From positions 153,623 through 217,622 of the forward strand of contig JAAFJP010000004.1 of assembly GCA_013298125.1 (NCBI GenBank): a stretch of DNA of 64,000 nt. The letters run 5' to 3'. Source of the stretch: Cytophagales bacterium (GTDB lineage: Bacteria > Bacteroidota > Bacteroidia > Cytophagales > Spirosomataceae). Every line of letters begins with the position of its first letter. Positions within the stretch are counted from its first letter, which is position 1. Of this stretch, positions 53,533 through 61,439 are shown piece by piece. The position numbers and the translations under genes were made by a program. The notes below the pieces were generated by a model. The model did no database searches and was not told the DNA's origin. It was given only the letters and a program-made list of their open reading frames with translations.

Positions 53533-56500
53533 ATGCTTAAAAAATTTACCCTCATCACTTTATTATTTTTTCCTCTGCTTGCCTTCTCACAAGAAAGAGA
53601 AGAAGGGAACAGCCAAGCAAAAAGAGCCAATTGGGAAAGACTCATCACCAAAGACCCGAAGACTGGACAAATCCCAAGGAACGAATTAGAAACTGCTCGT
53701 ACAGAAATGTATCGTACTATTCAAAAGAGTAAAAGTAGCCGAGTTCAGTCTGCCATACCCAATATAAAATGGTCAGAACGTGGACCAAATGATGTGGGCG
53801 GGCGTACTCGTGCCATGCTTTGGGACCCCAACGATGCTACCAAAAAGAAAGTTTGGGTAGGTGGCGTTTCGGGTGGATTGTGGTTTAATAATGACATTAC
53901 CGACGAAAAATCTTCATGGCAAAAAGTCAATGACCTCTGGGATAATATCGCCGTTGGTTGGATAACCGCCGACCCCAGTAATTCAAAAATTATGTACGTT
54001 GGTACGGGCGAAAGAGGAGCCTCTGGCAATACCGAGAATACAGGTGCAAGTGGAGCTGGTGGAGCGGGTGTATGGAAAACCATTGATGGCGGAACGACTT
54101 GGAAAAGATTAGATTCAACCGTCCCAGATTTCACGAATTTTAACCTTGCTGCCAGTTGGAGAGAGGTTTATAAAATCATTGTCAATGCCAAAGGCGAAGT
54201 ATTTGCTTTGAATTTCGGAGGCGTATTTCGTTCAAATGATGGCGGCACAACTTGGGTATCATTAACAGGAACAAATGCTCCATCAAATGAGCATTTTGAA
54301 CGAGTTTCTGATATGGAAATAGGTGCTGACGGAATACTATACATTGCAGAAGGCTCTGGACAATTTCCTGCCAAATTTTTGAAATCTACTGACGCAACCG
54401 TAACGGCTTTTACAGACATTACGCCCTCTGGAAAATTTGATAATGGACGAGTAGAATTTGCCCTTGCTCCCAGCACCAAAGGAGATACTCAGGTTATTTA
54501 TGCAGTTTGTGCTACCAGCCAAGTCGCCAAAGCCAATTTCTTCTTGAAAAGTACTGATGCAGGTGTAACATGGACTCCTATGAAAGTGCCTGTTTATGAT
54601 GATTTAAACAATGAAGGAGAAAAACCTTTCATGGGTAACCAAGGCGGTTATGACCTCATCTTGGGAACGCACGAAACCAATCCAAATGCTTTGTATGCAG
54701 CGGGTATAGCATATAGTGTAAGCGTTGATGGGGGCGAAACTTGGCTTCCCAAAAGAGGGTATGGTGAATTAGGAGACTTAATGCACGTTGATAATCATGC
54801 TTTTATGGCTCGCCCAGGTTTTCCTGATGAAGCCATTTTTGGTAATGATGGAGGAGTTTATTACGCACCCGATTGGGCAAGTTCAGGAAAAAATTACCCT
54901 AAATTACAAAAACGAAATAGAGGATATAACGTAACACAGTTTTTTAGTACAGATATCAATAGCTTTGCCAATAGTGGTACTATTGTGGCTGGGACACAAG
55001 ATAATGGAACAAGAGCTATCTCATCAGCCTATGGCAATATAGGCGGAGGAACAGAAGTCCATGGGGGAGATGGTGGTTTGACTTTTATTGATAAATTAGA
55101 TTCTAATATTGTCATTTCTCATTATATCCACGTTTCGCCAAAACTACATAAAGCTGGTTCAATTAGTGGAGAGAATGCTGAGGAATTAACGCCCGCAAAT
55201 GATAAAAGAGGAGGATTTATCAATCCTGCCGATTATGATTCGCAAAACCATACACTCTACGAAAATTATACGCTCAATTCTGAAAAAGAAACTAAAATTA
55301 TCAGGTATCAAATCAAAGGAACTTCTCCGAAATATACCACTATTTCTTCTATCATAAAGTTGGCAAAAGTTGAAGCCTTAACGCTTTCTTTTATAAAAGT
55401 GGGCAAAACTCAGGGTAATCTTTATGTTGCGACAAATGATGGAGATGTTTATAAAGCCACAGGAATCGCCCAAGAGGGAGATTTGACGGTAGAATTTACC
55501 AGAATCATGGACAAAGCAAAAACCTCAGAAGGTAATGTTTCTTGCATAGATTTTGGGAAAGATGAAAATACGATAATTGTTACTAAGTCAAATTATAATG
55601 TAAAATCGGTTTTTTATACTACTGATGGTGGGGCAAATTGGATTTCAAAAGATGAATCTTCACACGGACTTCCCAATGTTCCAATCCGTTATGCTTTGAT
55701 TAATCCAAAAGACACAAAACAAGTTTTATTAGCTACTGAATTGGGCGTTTGGTCAACGACTGACATAACCGCTGATAACCCAAAATGGGAACCTAATAAT
55801 ACTACCTTAGCAAATGTTCGTTGTGATATGCTGAAATACCGTGCCTCAGACGAAACAGTAGCTTTGGCAACGCATGGGCGTGGTATTTTTACTACAAAAA
55901 TTAATCAAGTTGTATGTTCAGATGCAGTAGTTGCGGATGCAAAACCAAGTATTTGTAATGGAACAACCGCTTCATTATCAGCAACTTGTGCTGCTGGTTC
56001 GGTTAAATGGTTTGATGCGGCTGGGACAAAAGAATTGTTTAAAGGTTCTCCTTTCGTAACGCCTGCATTGACGGCTAACACCGAATATAAAGTACGTTGT
56101 GATACCACTAATTGCCCTGTTTCATTTACTACTGTTTCGGTAACAGTAAAACCTGTTTTGGAAGCCCCAGTAGCACTTGACGAAAAGATAAAATTAGGTA
56201 CAAGTGCCACATTATCAGCCACTTGTGCTGCTGGAATTCCTAATTGGTATAGTGCTTCTTCGGGTGGAACATCATTAGGTTCTGAAACATTCAAAACCCC
56301 AGAATTGGACGATAGTAGGTCTTATTATGTAGCTTGTGAGACAGGCGGAAAACCTAATTGTGTAAGTGGTAGAACCCGCCAAGTAGTAAGAGTAGTTATT
56401 TTGGCTTCCGTCGTAGAATATCCCACAGCAGAAATGAGTGGTTCGTCGGCTCGTATTGCTAATGAAAATACAGGTGAGGTTGCAGATGTAATCGTAAATG

Positions 56501-56736
56501 TTTCTCCAAATCCTACTACGGGACTTTTGAACTGGAAACTCCAAAGCAAAGAGACAACGGATGTAAATATAATCTTAATGAACACGCTTGGCAAGGAACA
56601 AATGACCCAAAACTCTCCTACTCCTTCTCAAACACACGAGGGAACGATTGATATGGGTAAAGTAAATGCTGGGGCGTACATCTTGAAATTTAAGGTTGGC
56701 GAAAAAGTGATTACGAAGAAAATTATTAAAAATTGA
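53533..56736 (+). CDS. T9SS-secreted BNR/sortilin-like propeller protein with Ig-like repeats
   Basis: A 1,067-residue exported protein. Signal peptide 1-20 (ending AFSQ). Residues about 60-790 contain repeated Asp-box motifs of the BNR/VPS10 propeller type: IDGGTTWKRL, SNDGGTTWVSL, STDAGVTWTPM, SVDGGETWLP, TTDGGANWIS. Residues about 795-965 are two Ig-like units with the same framework as the giant protein's four-Cys units (ICNGTTASLSATCAAGSVKW, TLSATCAAGIPNWYSASSGG, YYVACETGG). Residues about 985-1067 are a type A T9SS sorting domain (NVSPNPTTGLLNWKL, INTLGK-like MNTLGK, GAYILKFKVGEKVITKKI). It should cross the outer membrane by the type IX system. Enzymatic activity is not evident; propellers of this class include peptidase-linked and glycan-binding proteins. 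Confidence 0.9.
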   Translation: MLKKFTLITLLFFPLLAFSQEREEGNSQAKRANWERLITKDPKTGQIPRNELETARTEMYRTIQKSKSSRVQSAIPNIKWSERGPNDVGGRTRAMLWDPNDATKKKVWVGGVSGGLWFNNDITDEKSSWQKVNDLWDNIAVGWITADPSNSKIMYVGTGERGASGNTENTGASGAGGAGVWKTIDGGTTWKRLDSTVPDFTNFNLAASWREVYKIIVNAKGEVFALNFGGVFRSNDGGTTWVSLTGTNAPSNEHFERVSDMEIGADGILYIAEGSGQFPAKFLKSTDATVTAFTDITPSGKFDNGRVEFALAPSTKGDTQVIYAVCATSQVAKANFFLKSTDAGVTWTPMKVPVYDDLNNEGEKPFMGNQGGYDLILGTHETNPNALYAAGIAYSVSVDGGETWLPKRGYGELGDLMHVDNHAFMARPGFPDEAIFGNDGGVYYAPDWASSGKNYPKLQKRNRGYNVTQFFSTDINSFANSGTIVAGTQDNGTRAISSAYGNIGGGTEVHGGDGGLTFIDKLDSNIVISHYIHVSPKLHKAGSISGENAEELTPANDKRGGFINPADYDSQNHTLYENYTLNSEKETKIIRYQIKGTSPKYTTISSIIKLAKVEALTLSFIKVGKTQGNLYVATNDGDVYKATGIAQEGDLTVEFTRIMDKAKTSEGNVSCIDFGKDENTIIVTKSNYNVKSVFYTTDGGANWISKDESSHGLPNVPIRYALINPKDTKQVLLATELGVWSTTDITADNPKWEPNNTTLANVRCDMLKYRASDETVALATHGRGIFTTKINQVVCSDAVVADAKPSICNGTTASLSATCAAGSVKWFDAAGTKELFKGSPFVTPALTANTEYKVRCDTTNCPVSFTTVSVTVKPVLEAPVALDEKIKLGTSATLSATCAAGIPNWYSASSGGTSLGSETFKTPELDDSRSYYVACETGGKPNCVSGRTRQVVRVVILASVVEYPTAEMSGSSARIANENTGEVADVIVNVSPNPTTGLLNWKLQSKETTDVNIILMNTLGKEQMTQNSPTPSQTHEGTIDMGKVNAGAYILKFKVGEKVITKKIIKN

Positions 56737-56743
56737 TACCGTT

Positions 56744-56793
56744 GGGGCGTATCGCATACGCCCACTCACGAAATGGGGTATGCGATACGCCCC
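56744..56793. terminator. Hairpin with GGGGCGTATCGCATACGCCC-type arms
   Basis: Left arm 56744-56763 and right arm 56775-56793 are complementary apart from one base and a one-base gap. It starts 8 bp after the propeller gene's stop, fitting a terminator, though no strong U run follows. It may also be one copy of a dispersed palindrome. Confidence 0.55.
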
Positions 56794-56827
56794 TACAATT
56801 TTCCCACAATCTTAACATTAACAATAA

Positions 56828-57613
56828 ATGAAAAATATATTTAACCAATTAATAATCAGCATATTAGCAGTAGTATTATTTATTTCATGTAGTAAAAATA
56901 CTGATAATACTCCCCAAACTTGTTATCTTTCAACGGTCTCAAATCAGAAAGGAAATATCTTAGAAGCGATGACTTATGATGGGAATAATCGCTTGATGAC
57001 ATACAAAAATGACTCGGCAAATATTGTGTATAATTTCACCTATACTCCCCAAAATTTAGTTGATAAAATAAATGTTATCTATAAAATAGGGACGAAGGTT
57101 TATACTTTTGTAGCCACTTTTACGTACGATGGTACAGGAAAACCTACAAAGTCAGTATTAACTTTAAATGATAAACTTTATCAAACCGATGTTTATACTT
57201 TCAATAATACGCAATTGACTGGTATTCTTTCTACTGATAATATAGGCGATGTAGTAGCTTCGAGATTTGAATATTTGGGAGATAATATTGCCAAAGTTTA
57301 TCAAAAGTATGATAACGACAAGGAATATTTGTATTACGAAATCACAAAATTTGATGATAAAAAATCTGTTTATCCAGAAGCATTTAGAGCCTTTGCGATG
57401 AGTTTTACGAGTTTAGTTGATGGATTTACGTATCTGAATAAAAACAATGCTCTTTCAGAAAAATATTATGAAGACGATAAATCTGTTATTTTCAGTGCAG
57501 ACAATACCTATGAGTATAATAGCACTTTGCAACCCACAAAAATAACCAGTAGTATGGTTGAAGATGGATTAAAAAGTACAGAGGTGCGTTCATTTCAGTA
57601 TAGTTGTAAGTAG
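56828..57613 (+). CDS. Lipoprotein of unknown function
   Basis: A 261-residue protein with a lipoprotein signal (VVLFISCSKN, Cys21). The mature part is made of beta-strand repeats of the form YDGNNRLMTYKND, YTPQNLVDKINV, YDGTGKPTKSVLT and YNSTLQPTKIT, similar to the YD-like strands of Bacteroidota DUF4595-type lipoproteins; the family call is tentative. It follows the T9SS propeller gene after a hairpin and ends at a strong convergent terminator, so it is probably its own unit. Location is predicted as membrane-anchored. Function unknown. Confidence 0.75.
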   Translation: MKNIFNQLIISILAVVLFISCSKNTDNTPQTCYLSTVSNQKGNILEAMTYDGNNRLMTYKNDSANIVYNFTYTPQNLVDKINVIYKIGTKVYTFVATFTYDGTGKPTKSVLTLNDKLYQTDVYTFNNTQLTGILSTDNIGDVVASRFEYLGDNIAKVYQKYDNDKEYLYYEITKFDDKKSVYPEAFRAFAMSFTSLVDGFTYLNKNNALSEKYYEDDKSVIFSADNTYEYNSTLQPTKITSSMVEDGLKSTEVRSFQYSCK

Positions 57614-57620
57614 TCTTTCA

Positions 57621-57683
57621 AACTTCCCGAAACAATATCCATTGCGGGTATTCTACCCACAATGGATATTGTTTCGGGAAGTT
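57621..57683. terminator. Strong bidirectional hairpin between convergent genes
   Basis: Perfect 24-bp arms (57621-57644, AACTTCCCGAAACAATATCC..., and 57660-57683) with an inner GGGTA-ttc-TACCC stem make a nearly continuous stem. It fills the gap between the lipoprotein stop (57613) and the lutC stop (57691). AAAATATTT follows on the plus strand. Confidence 0.75.
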
Positions 57684-57690
57684 AAAATAT

Positions 57691-58278
57691 TTAATCTGCC
57701 ATCACATACACCACCAATCCCCTCGCCCCATGAGCCCCAATCACTAAACTTTGCTCAATATCAGCCGTTTTGGAAGGTCCAGAAATGAATGTGCCAAAGC
57801 CCGTTTCGTTTACATTCACACGCTCATAGGCACGGTGCATATTTGTGAGAATGTCAGATTTATGAATTACGATGGCTAAATATTGGGTAATCATTGGCAA
57901 AGCACGATGTGGCAATTGCTTTTCCGAAACCCAAATTGCGGCATTTTCAGCCACGGCAAAATCACCTTCAATGATAGCCAAATTCAACATTTCTAAATCG
58001 TGCGGGTCAGAGACATTGAGGCTAAAATCTGCCAATTCTGAGAGTTCAGAAATCGTTGTAGCAATGTTTGTAACGTCCTGATAATGTTCTCTAATATCAG
58101 CTATTATTTCTTTGTAAGAATTAACTTCAACAGCTTTCCCACCCACAAAACTCAGGATTTCGGCAAACTTTTCGTACAGATTTCCATACACTGATTCAAA
58201 CTTAAATTGCACATTAAGTTCTTGATAATCAGGCTGATTAGTTTTTATTTGGGATAATATTTTTTCTCGTGAAGACAT
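57691..58278 (-). CDS. lutC: Lactate utilization protein C (LUD domain)
   Basis: A 195-residue LUD-domain protein, the smallest subunit of the LutABC L-lactate oxidation system, which converts lactate to pyruvate with iron-sulfur proteins LutA and LutB. The diagnostic C-terminal motif is complete: GPSKTADIEQSLVIGAHGARG. The N-terminus MSSREKILSQIK is normal for the family. It is the last gene of the operon, but a PIN/antitoxin-like pair separates it from lutB; the PIN gene ends 9 bp upstream, so lutC is probably still co-transcribed. It ends at a strong bidirectional hairpin. Confidence 0.88.
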   Translation of the reverse strand: MSSREKILSQIKTNQPDYQELNVQFKFESVYGNLYEKFAEILSFVGGKAVEVNSYKEIIADIREHYQDVTNIATTISELSELADFSLNVSDPHDLEMLNLAIIEGDFAVAENAAIWVSEKQLPHRALPMITQYLAIVIHKSDILTNMHRAYERVNVNETGFGTFISGPSKTADIEQSLVIGAHGARGLVVYVMAD

Positions 58279-58287
58279 GAACGTTTG

Positions 58288-58749
58288 TTATTTGAATAGA
58301 CTTGCTATTTCATCAGGAATTACTTTATGAAGAGAAAGGAAAGTATTGTCTAAATGATCGAAATCACCATCCGTTGTGATAAGTTTTAGATTTAGTAATG
58401 AAGCGGTTGCAGCAATCCACAAGTCATTTTTGCCCATATTTCGAGGTGTTTGAAAAGGATAAACTTCATAATCTGGATGATTCCGCTGACTATACGCATC
58501 TATTCCGATATAAGTAGGTAATAATAAATCACTAACATCAATAATTCTTATCGAATTAAAGAAATCCTCTAAAATCTGCATTTTAGAAGCTCCCCATTTG
58601 TTCTGAAATGCAATAGACTGTGCTTCTGCGATATTGACAAAAGAAACATAAACAGTTTCGTCTTTTGGATTCAAATATTTCAAAATTTTATACCCAGATT
58701 TATCTCGACAAATGGCAAGAATCATGTTGGTATCAAACAATAAATTCAT
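58288..58749 (-). CDS. PIN-domain ribonuclease, VapC-like toxin
   Basis: A 153-residue PIN domain. The conserved acidic metal-binding residues are present: D6 in LFDTNMIL, E42 in NIAEAQ, D109 in GKNDLWIAA and D127 in TTDGDFDHL. It is somewhat longer than typical VapC proteins (about 130), with an insertion around residues 75-105. PIN toxins cut tRNA or rRNA when freed from their antitoxin. The likely antitoxin is encoded directly upstream (1-bp gap). Both sit inside the lutABC operon, between lutB and lutC. Toxicity is not shown by sequence. Confidence 0.85.
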   Translation of the reverse strand: MNLLFDTNMILAICRDKSGYKILKYLNPKDETVYVSFVNIAEAQSIAFQNKWGASKMQILEDFFNSIRIIDVSDLLLPTYIGIDAYSQRNHPDYEVYPFQTPRNMGKNDLWIAATASLLNLKLITTDGDFDHLDNTFLSLHKVIPDEIASLFK

Positions 58750-58750
58750 C

Positions 58751-58948
58751 TTACTTAGTTAACATTTTAGTTGCTTTTTCGAAATCTTCATCACTTAGCG
58801 GAGTTCCTTCTAAATGATAAAGTTTTTTGGGGTCATAGCCTGTCAATTTGCTAAATGCAGTAGTTCCTCCCGCCGCCAAAATTTCTTCGGCAGTGTATGT
58901 TTTGAATTTCTTGAAGAAATATGGCTTTTCCGCTGTTACTGTTCTCAT
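58751..58948 (-). CDS. Small protein, probable antitoxin partner of the PIN protein
   Basis: A 65-residue protein, MRTVTAEKPYFFKKFKTYTA at the start and GYDPKKLYHLEGTPLSDEDF towards the end. No classical AbrB or ribbon-helix-helix motif is evident, so the antitoxin call rests on its size, its charge and its 1-bp spacing to the PIN gene. The AEEILAAGGTTAFSKLTG stretch could be a short helix pair for binding. A 78-bp gap separates it from lutB and could hold a separate promoter, though I found no exact TAnnTTTG box. Confidence 0.65.
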   Translation of the reverse strand: MRTVTAEKPYFFKKFKTYTAEEILAAGGTTAFSKLTGYDPKKLYHLEGTPLSDEDFEKATKMLTK

Positions 58949-59026
58949 ATTATTAACTTATTTTTTACAAATATGACGAAAAATCTTGGAAAATTATGTT
59001 TGAAATAATATTCCTTTCCTCCCTTC

Positions 59027-60463
59027 CTACTTTTTCCCTTTCTCCCTAATAAACCACTCCCTAAAACTCTCTTTCGGCACATCGGGCATATCTCTTTGTT
59101 GATACCAAACATTCAGATTATTATTCGTTACAAATGGTGTATTTTTCATCAAAAATCTGCCCAATTTCCCCGCCGTTCTATAAAAAATTGGTGAACTCAA
59201 AACACTCGCCATTGACTGGATGCCTAATTTTTTGACCGTCGGCACGTGTCCTTCTTGTACCAAAACTTGTCGCCATTTATAGAGTTGGTCGTGAATATCA
59301 ATTTTCACAGGACAAACATTTGAACACGAACCACAAAGCGTGGAAGCAAAAGGCAAATCTGCATTTTGAGCCATATCCAAATTGGGAGCTAAAATCGACC
59401 CAATTGGTCCAGCAATGGCGGTATGATAACTATGCCCACCCGAACGACGATAAACAGGGCAAGTATTCAAGCAAGCTGCACAACGAATGCACTTCAAAGA
59501 ATTTCTAAAATCAGGACGACCCAATTGCTTCGTTCTGCCATTATCCACAATGACGATATGCATTTTTTGACCTTCTCTGGGCTTATGAAAATGACTGGAA
59601 AAAGTGGTAATGGGCTGTCCTGTGGCACTTCGGGCTAATAATCTCAGGAAAACGCCCAAGTGTTCAACCTTCGGAATTATCTTTTCAAAACCCATACAGG
59701 CAATGTGAACGTCCGCCAAATGCACGCCCATATCGGCATTGCCTTCGTTGGTACAAACCACAAATCCTCCCGTTTCGGCAATGGCGAAATTGACACCCGT
59801 CAAGGCAACTTTACGAGTCAAAAATGTATCTCTGAGGTGCTGACGAGCCGCTTCTGTGAGATATTGCGGGTCAGTTGCTCCTTTTTCTGTACCAAGATGT
59901 TTGTGGAAAGTCTCGCCAACGTCTGATTTTTTGAGGTGAATGGCTGGCAAAACGATGTGCGAAGGGGGTTCTTCACGCATCTGTACAATACGCTCGCCAA
60001 GGTCAGAATCAATGACTTCAACGCCTTTTTCTTTCAAAAATTCGTTCAAATGACATTCTTCCGTAAGCATGGATTTTGACTTCACCATGCGAAGCCCCCC
60101 AACCCCCAGAGGGGGAGTTTTGGAGTCCGATTTTAACTCCCCCTCTGGGGGTTGGGGGGCTGTGTCTGCGATTATTTTATAAACGATTTCGTTATGTTCT
60201 TTGGCATCGGCAGCCCAGTGAATCGTGATGCCATTTTCAGTAGCCTTTTTCTCAAATGCTACCAAATAATCGTGCATATTCGACAGGACATGGTTCTTTA
60301 TCTGCGAACCTGCCTCTCGCAATTGTTCCCACTCTGGAATCTGAAAAACTGCCTTATCACGCTTAGAACGCACAAACCAAAGGGTTTCGTCGTGCCAATT
60401 TACGTGTGCTTCGTCTTTGTTGAATACAGTCGAAGCTGTGGCGTGGTCTATAAATGTTTTCAT
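59027..60463 (-). CDS. lutB: Lactate utilization iron-sulfur protein B, with in-frame palindrome insert
   Basis: A 478-residue LutB: N-terminal LUD-type domain, then a ferredoxin-like domain with two cluster motifs, C325-x2-C328-x2-C331-x3-C335 (CIRCAACLNTCPVYRR) and C377-x2-C380-x3-C384 (CGSCSNVCPVKIDIH), and the family C-terminus REWFIREKGKK. The family line KSKSMLTEECHLNEFL is intact at about 127-142. Immediately before it, residues about 102-124 (APQPPEGELK...PPLGVGGL) are encoded entirely by a 69-bp perfect palindrome (60093-60161) and do not look like LutB sequence. The frame is kept because 69 is divisible by three. The insert lies in the linker before the KSKS strand, so it may form a surface loop and be tolerated. 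The translation start lies 6 bp after a second palindrome. Confidence 0.9.
   Translation of the reverse strand: MKTFIDHATASTVFNKDEAHVNWHDETLWFVRSKRDKAVFQIPEWEQLREAGSQIKNHVLSNMHDYLVAFEKKATENGITIHWAADAKEHNEIVYKIIADTAPQPPEGELKSDSKTPPLGVGGLRMVKSKSMLTEECHLNEFLKEKGVEVIDSDLGERIVQMREEPPSHIVLPAIHLKKSDVGETFHKHLGTEKGATDPQYLTEAARQHLRDTFLTRKVALTGVNFAIAETGGFVVCTNEGNADMGVHLADVHIACMGFEKIIPKVEHLGVFLRLLARSATGQPITTFSSHFHKPREGQKMHIVIVDNGRTKQLGRPDFRNSLKCIRCAACLNTCPVYRRSGGHSYHTAIAGPIGSILAPNLDMAQNADLPFASTLCGSCSNVCPVKIDIHDQLYKWRQVLVQEGHVPTVKKLGIQSMASVLSSPIFYRTAGKLGRFLMKNTPFVTNNNLNVWYQQRDMPDVPKESFREWFIREKGKK
60093..60161. repeat. 69-bp palindromic element inserted in lutB
   Basis: Perfect 27-bp inverted arms, 60093-60119 and 60135-60161 (AGCCCCCCAACCCCC... 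and its complement), around a 15-bp centre. Length 69 bp = 23 codons. Read on the lutB strand it encodes Pro/Gly-rich sequence without stops. Same family as the element at 60470-60537. Confidence 0.9.
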
Positions 60464-60469
60464 AACAGT

Positions 60470-60537
60470 AGCCCCCCAACCCCCAGAGGGGGAGTTTATT
60501 CTACGTTTTATATTCCCCCTCTGGGGGTTAGGGGGCT
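60470..60537. repeat. Palindromic element spanning lutA end and lutB leader
   Basis: Arms 60470-60496 and 60512-60537 match the lutB element with a few changes (TTAGGGGGCT instead of TTGGGGGGCT). On the operon strand it supplies the last ten codons of lutA and ends 6 bp before the lutB ATG. Confidence 0.9.
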
Positions 60538-61260
60538 ATTCAAAATCTCTGCAATATGCTTCACCTTCATCGATGACCCTTGGCGTTTCATAATTCCTTC
60601 CATGTGCATCAAACACGACACATCCGAACCTACGATAAATTCGGCTTCGTGCTTGGTGTGGTCAGTGATTCTGTCTTTGCCCATTTTTACAGAAATAGCT
60701 TCTTCCAAAACGCAAAAAGTACCCCCAAAACCACAACATTCATCTTTGCGGTCTAAGGTTACGATGGAAAGTCCTTCTACCATATTGAGTAATCTTTCTG
60801 TTTTAGAAAAAGGTTCAGCTACGAGTTCCGACATTTGAGCTAATTTCAAGCCTCGCTGTCCATGACAACTTTGATGAAGTCCAACTCGATGAGGAAATTT
60901 TGCTTCCAATTTCTCCACTTTCAAAACATCCGTCAAAAACTCCGAAAGCTCATATATATGCTGGCGTATGTGCGTAGATGCCTGATTATCAGCTCCGTGT
61001 AAGTGCTGTTTAATGTGTAAAGTACAACTCCCCGAGGGCGAAACGATGTAATCAAAACCTTTAAAATTATCGACAAAATTATTATCACAATCCTTACTCA
61101 AATGCTCAAAACCTGAATTTGCCATCGGTTGTCCGCAACAAGTTTGATTGAGTGGATAGACGACTTCGCAACCTAATTTTTCTAATAATTCCAAGGTCGC
61201 AATGGCAACATTTGGATAAAATTGGTCTATGTAACAAGGGACAAAAAGGGCAACTTTCAT
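60508..61260 (-). CDS. lutA: Lactate utilization protein A (Cys-rich CCG-domain)
   Basis: From the ATG at 61260 this is a 250-residue protein starting MKVALFVPCYID, the usual LutA start. A longer frame from 61290 runs into the upstream inverted repeat and is not preferred. Two CCG-type cysteine motifs are present: QTCCGQPMANSG and ECCGFGGTFCV, plus GSCTLHIK and HQSCHGQRG, as in the Cys-rich domains of heterodisulfide-reductase-like and glycolate/lactate oxidation proteins. It is the first gene of lutABC. The family part ends near KHIAEILN; the last residues SPLTPRGGI and the TAA come from the palindromic element at 60470-60537. Induction by lactate through a regulator is known for the pathway elsewhere; the AraC gene upstream is a candidate here. 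Confidence 0.9.
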   Translation of the reverse strand: MKVALFVPCYIDQFYPNVAIATLELLEKLGCEVVYPLNQTCCGQPMANSGFEHLSKDCDNNFVDNFKGFDYIVSPSGSCTLHIKQHLHGADNQASTHIRQHIYELSEFLTDVLKVEKLEAKFPHRVGLHQSCHGQRGLKLAQMSELVAEPFSKTERLLNMVEGLSIVTLDRKDECCGFGGTFCVLEEAISVKMGKDRITDHTKHEAEFIVGSDVSCLMHMEGIMKRQGSSMKVKHIAEILNSPLTPRGGI

Positions 61261-61274
61261 GGATTTTAAATAGT

Positions 61275-61385
61275 AATGTTCAATGTCCAATTTTCAACGC
61301 TCAATGTTCAAGGAAATGCAAAATGAAAAATTTAATCATTTTTTTAACTTGAATATTGGACATTGAAAATTGTATATTGAAAATT
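61275..61385. repeat. Imperfect 37-bp inverted repeat upstream of lutA
   Basis: Arms 61275-61311 and 61349-61385 match at 30 of 37 positions and are built from repeated TTGAACATTGAAAATTGGAC-like words. It occupies most of the gap between the AraC and lutA genes and begins 15 bp upstream of the lutA ATG. Confidence 0.7.
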
Positions 61386-61399
61386 TACTTTTTTAACTT

Positions 61400-61407
61400 C
61401 AAAAATA
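61400..61407 (-). promoter_or_regulatory. Putative -7 box TATTTTTG for the lut operon
   Basis: On the minus strand, 61407-61400 reads TATTTTTG, an exact TAnnTTTG match, about 140 bp before lutA. No clear TTTG lies 19-21 bp upstream. If used, the inverted repeat at 61275-61385 would be in the transcript leader. Confidence 0.3.
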
Positions 61408-61439
61408 AAGTATAAAATCACTTCTACCATACCGTACTG

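Noticed and set aside
61261..61290. Upstream start for lutA giving ten extra residues
   Set aside because: The extra codons run into the inverted repeat at 61275-61385; MKVALFVPCY at 61260 is the conserved LutA start.
61291..61439. Small gene between the AraC and lutA genes
   Set aside because: Only repeat-derived frames exist here. The sequence is an AT-rich inverted repeat.
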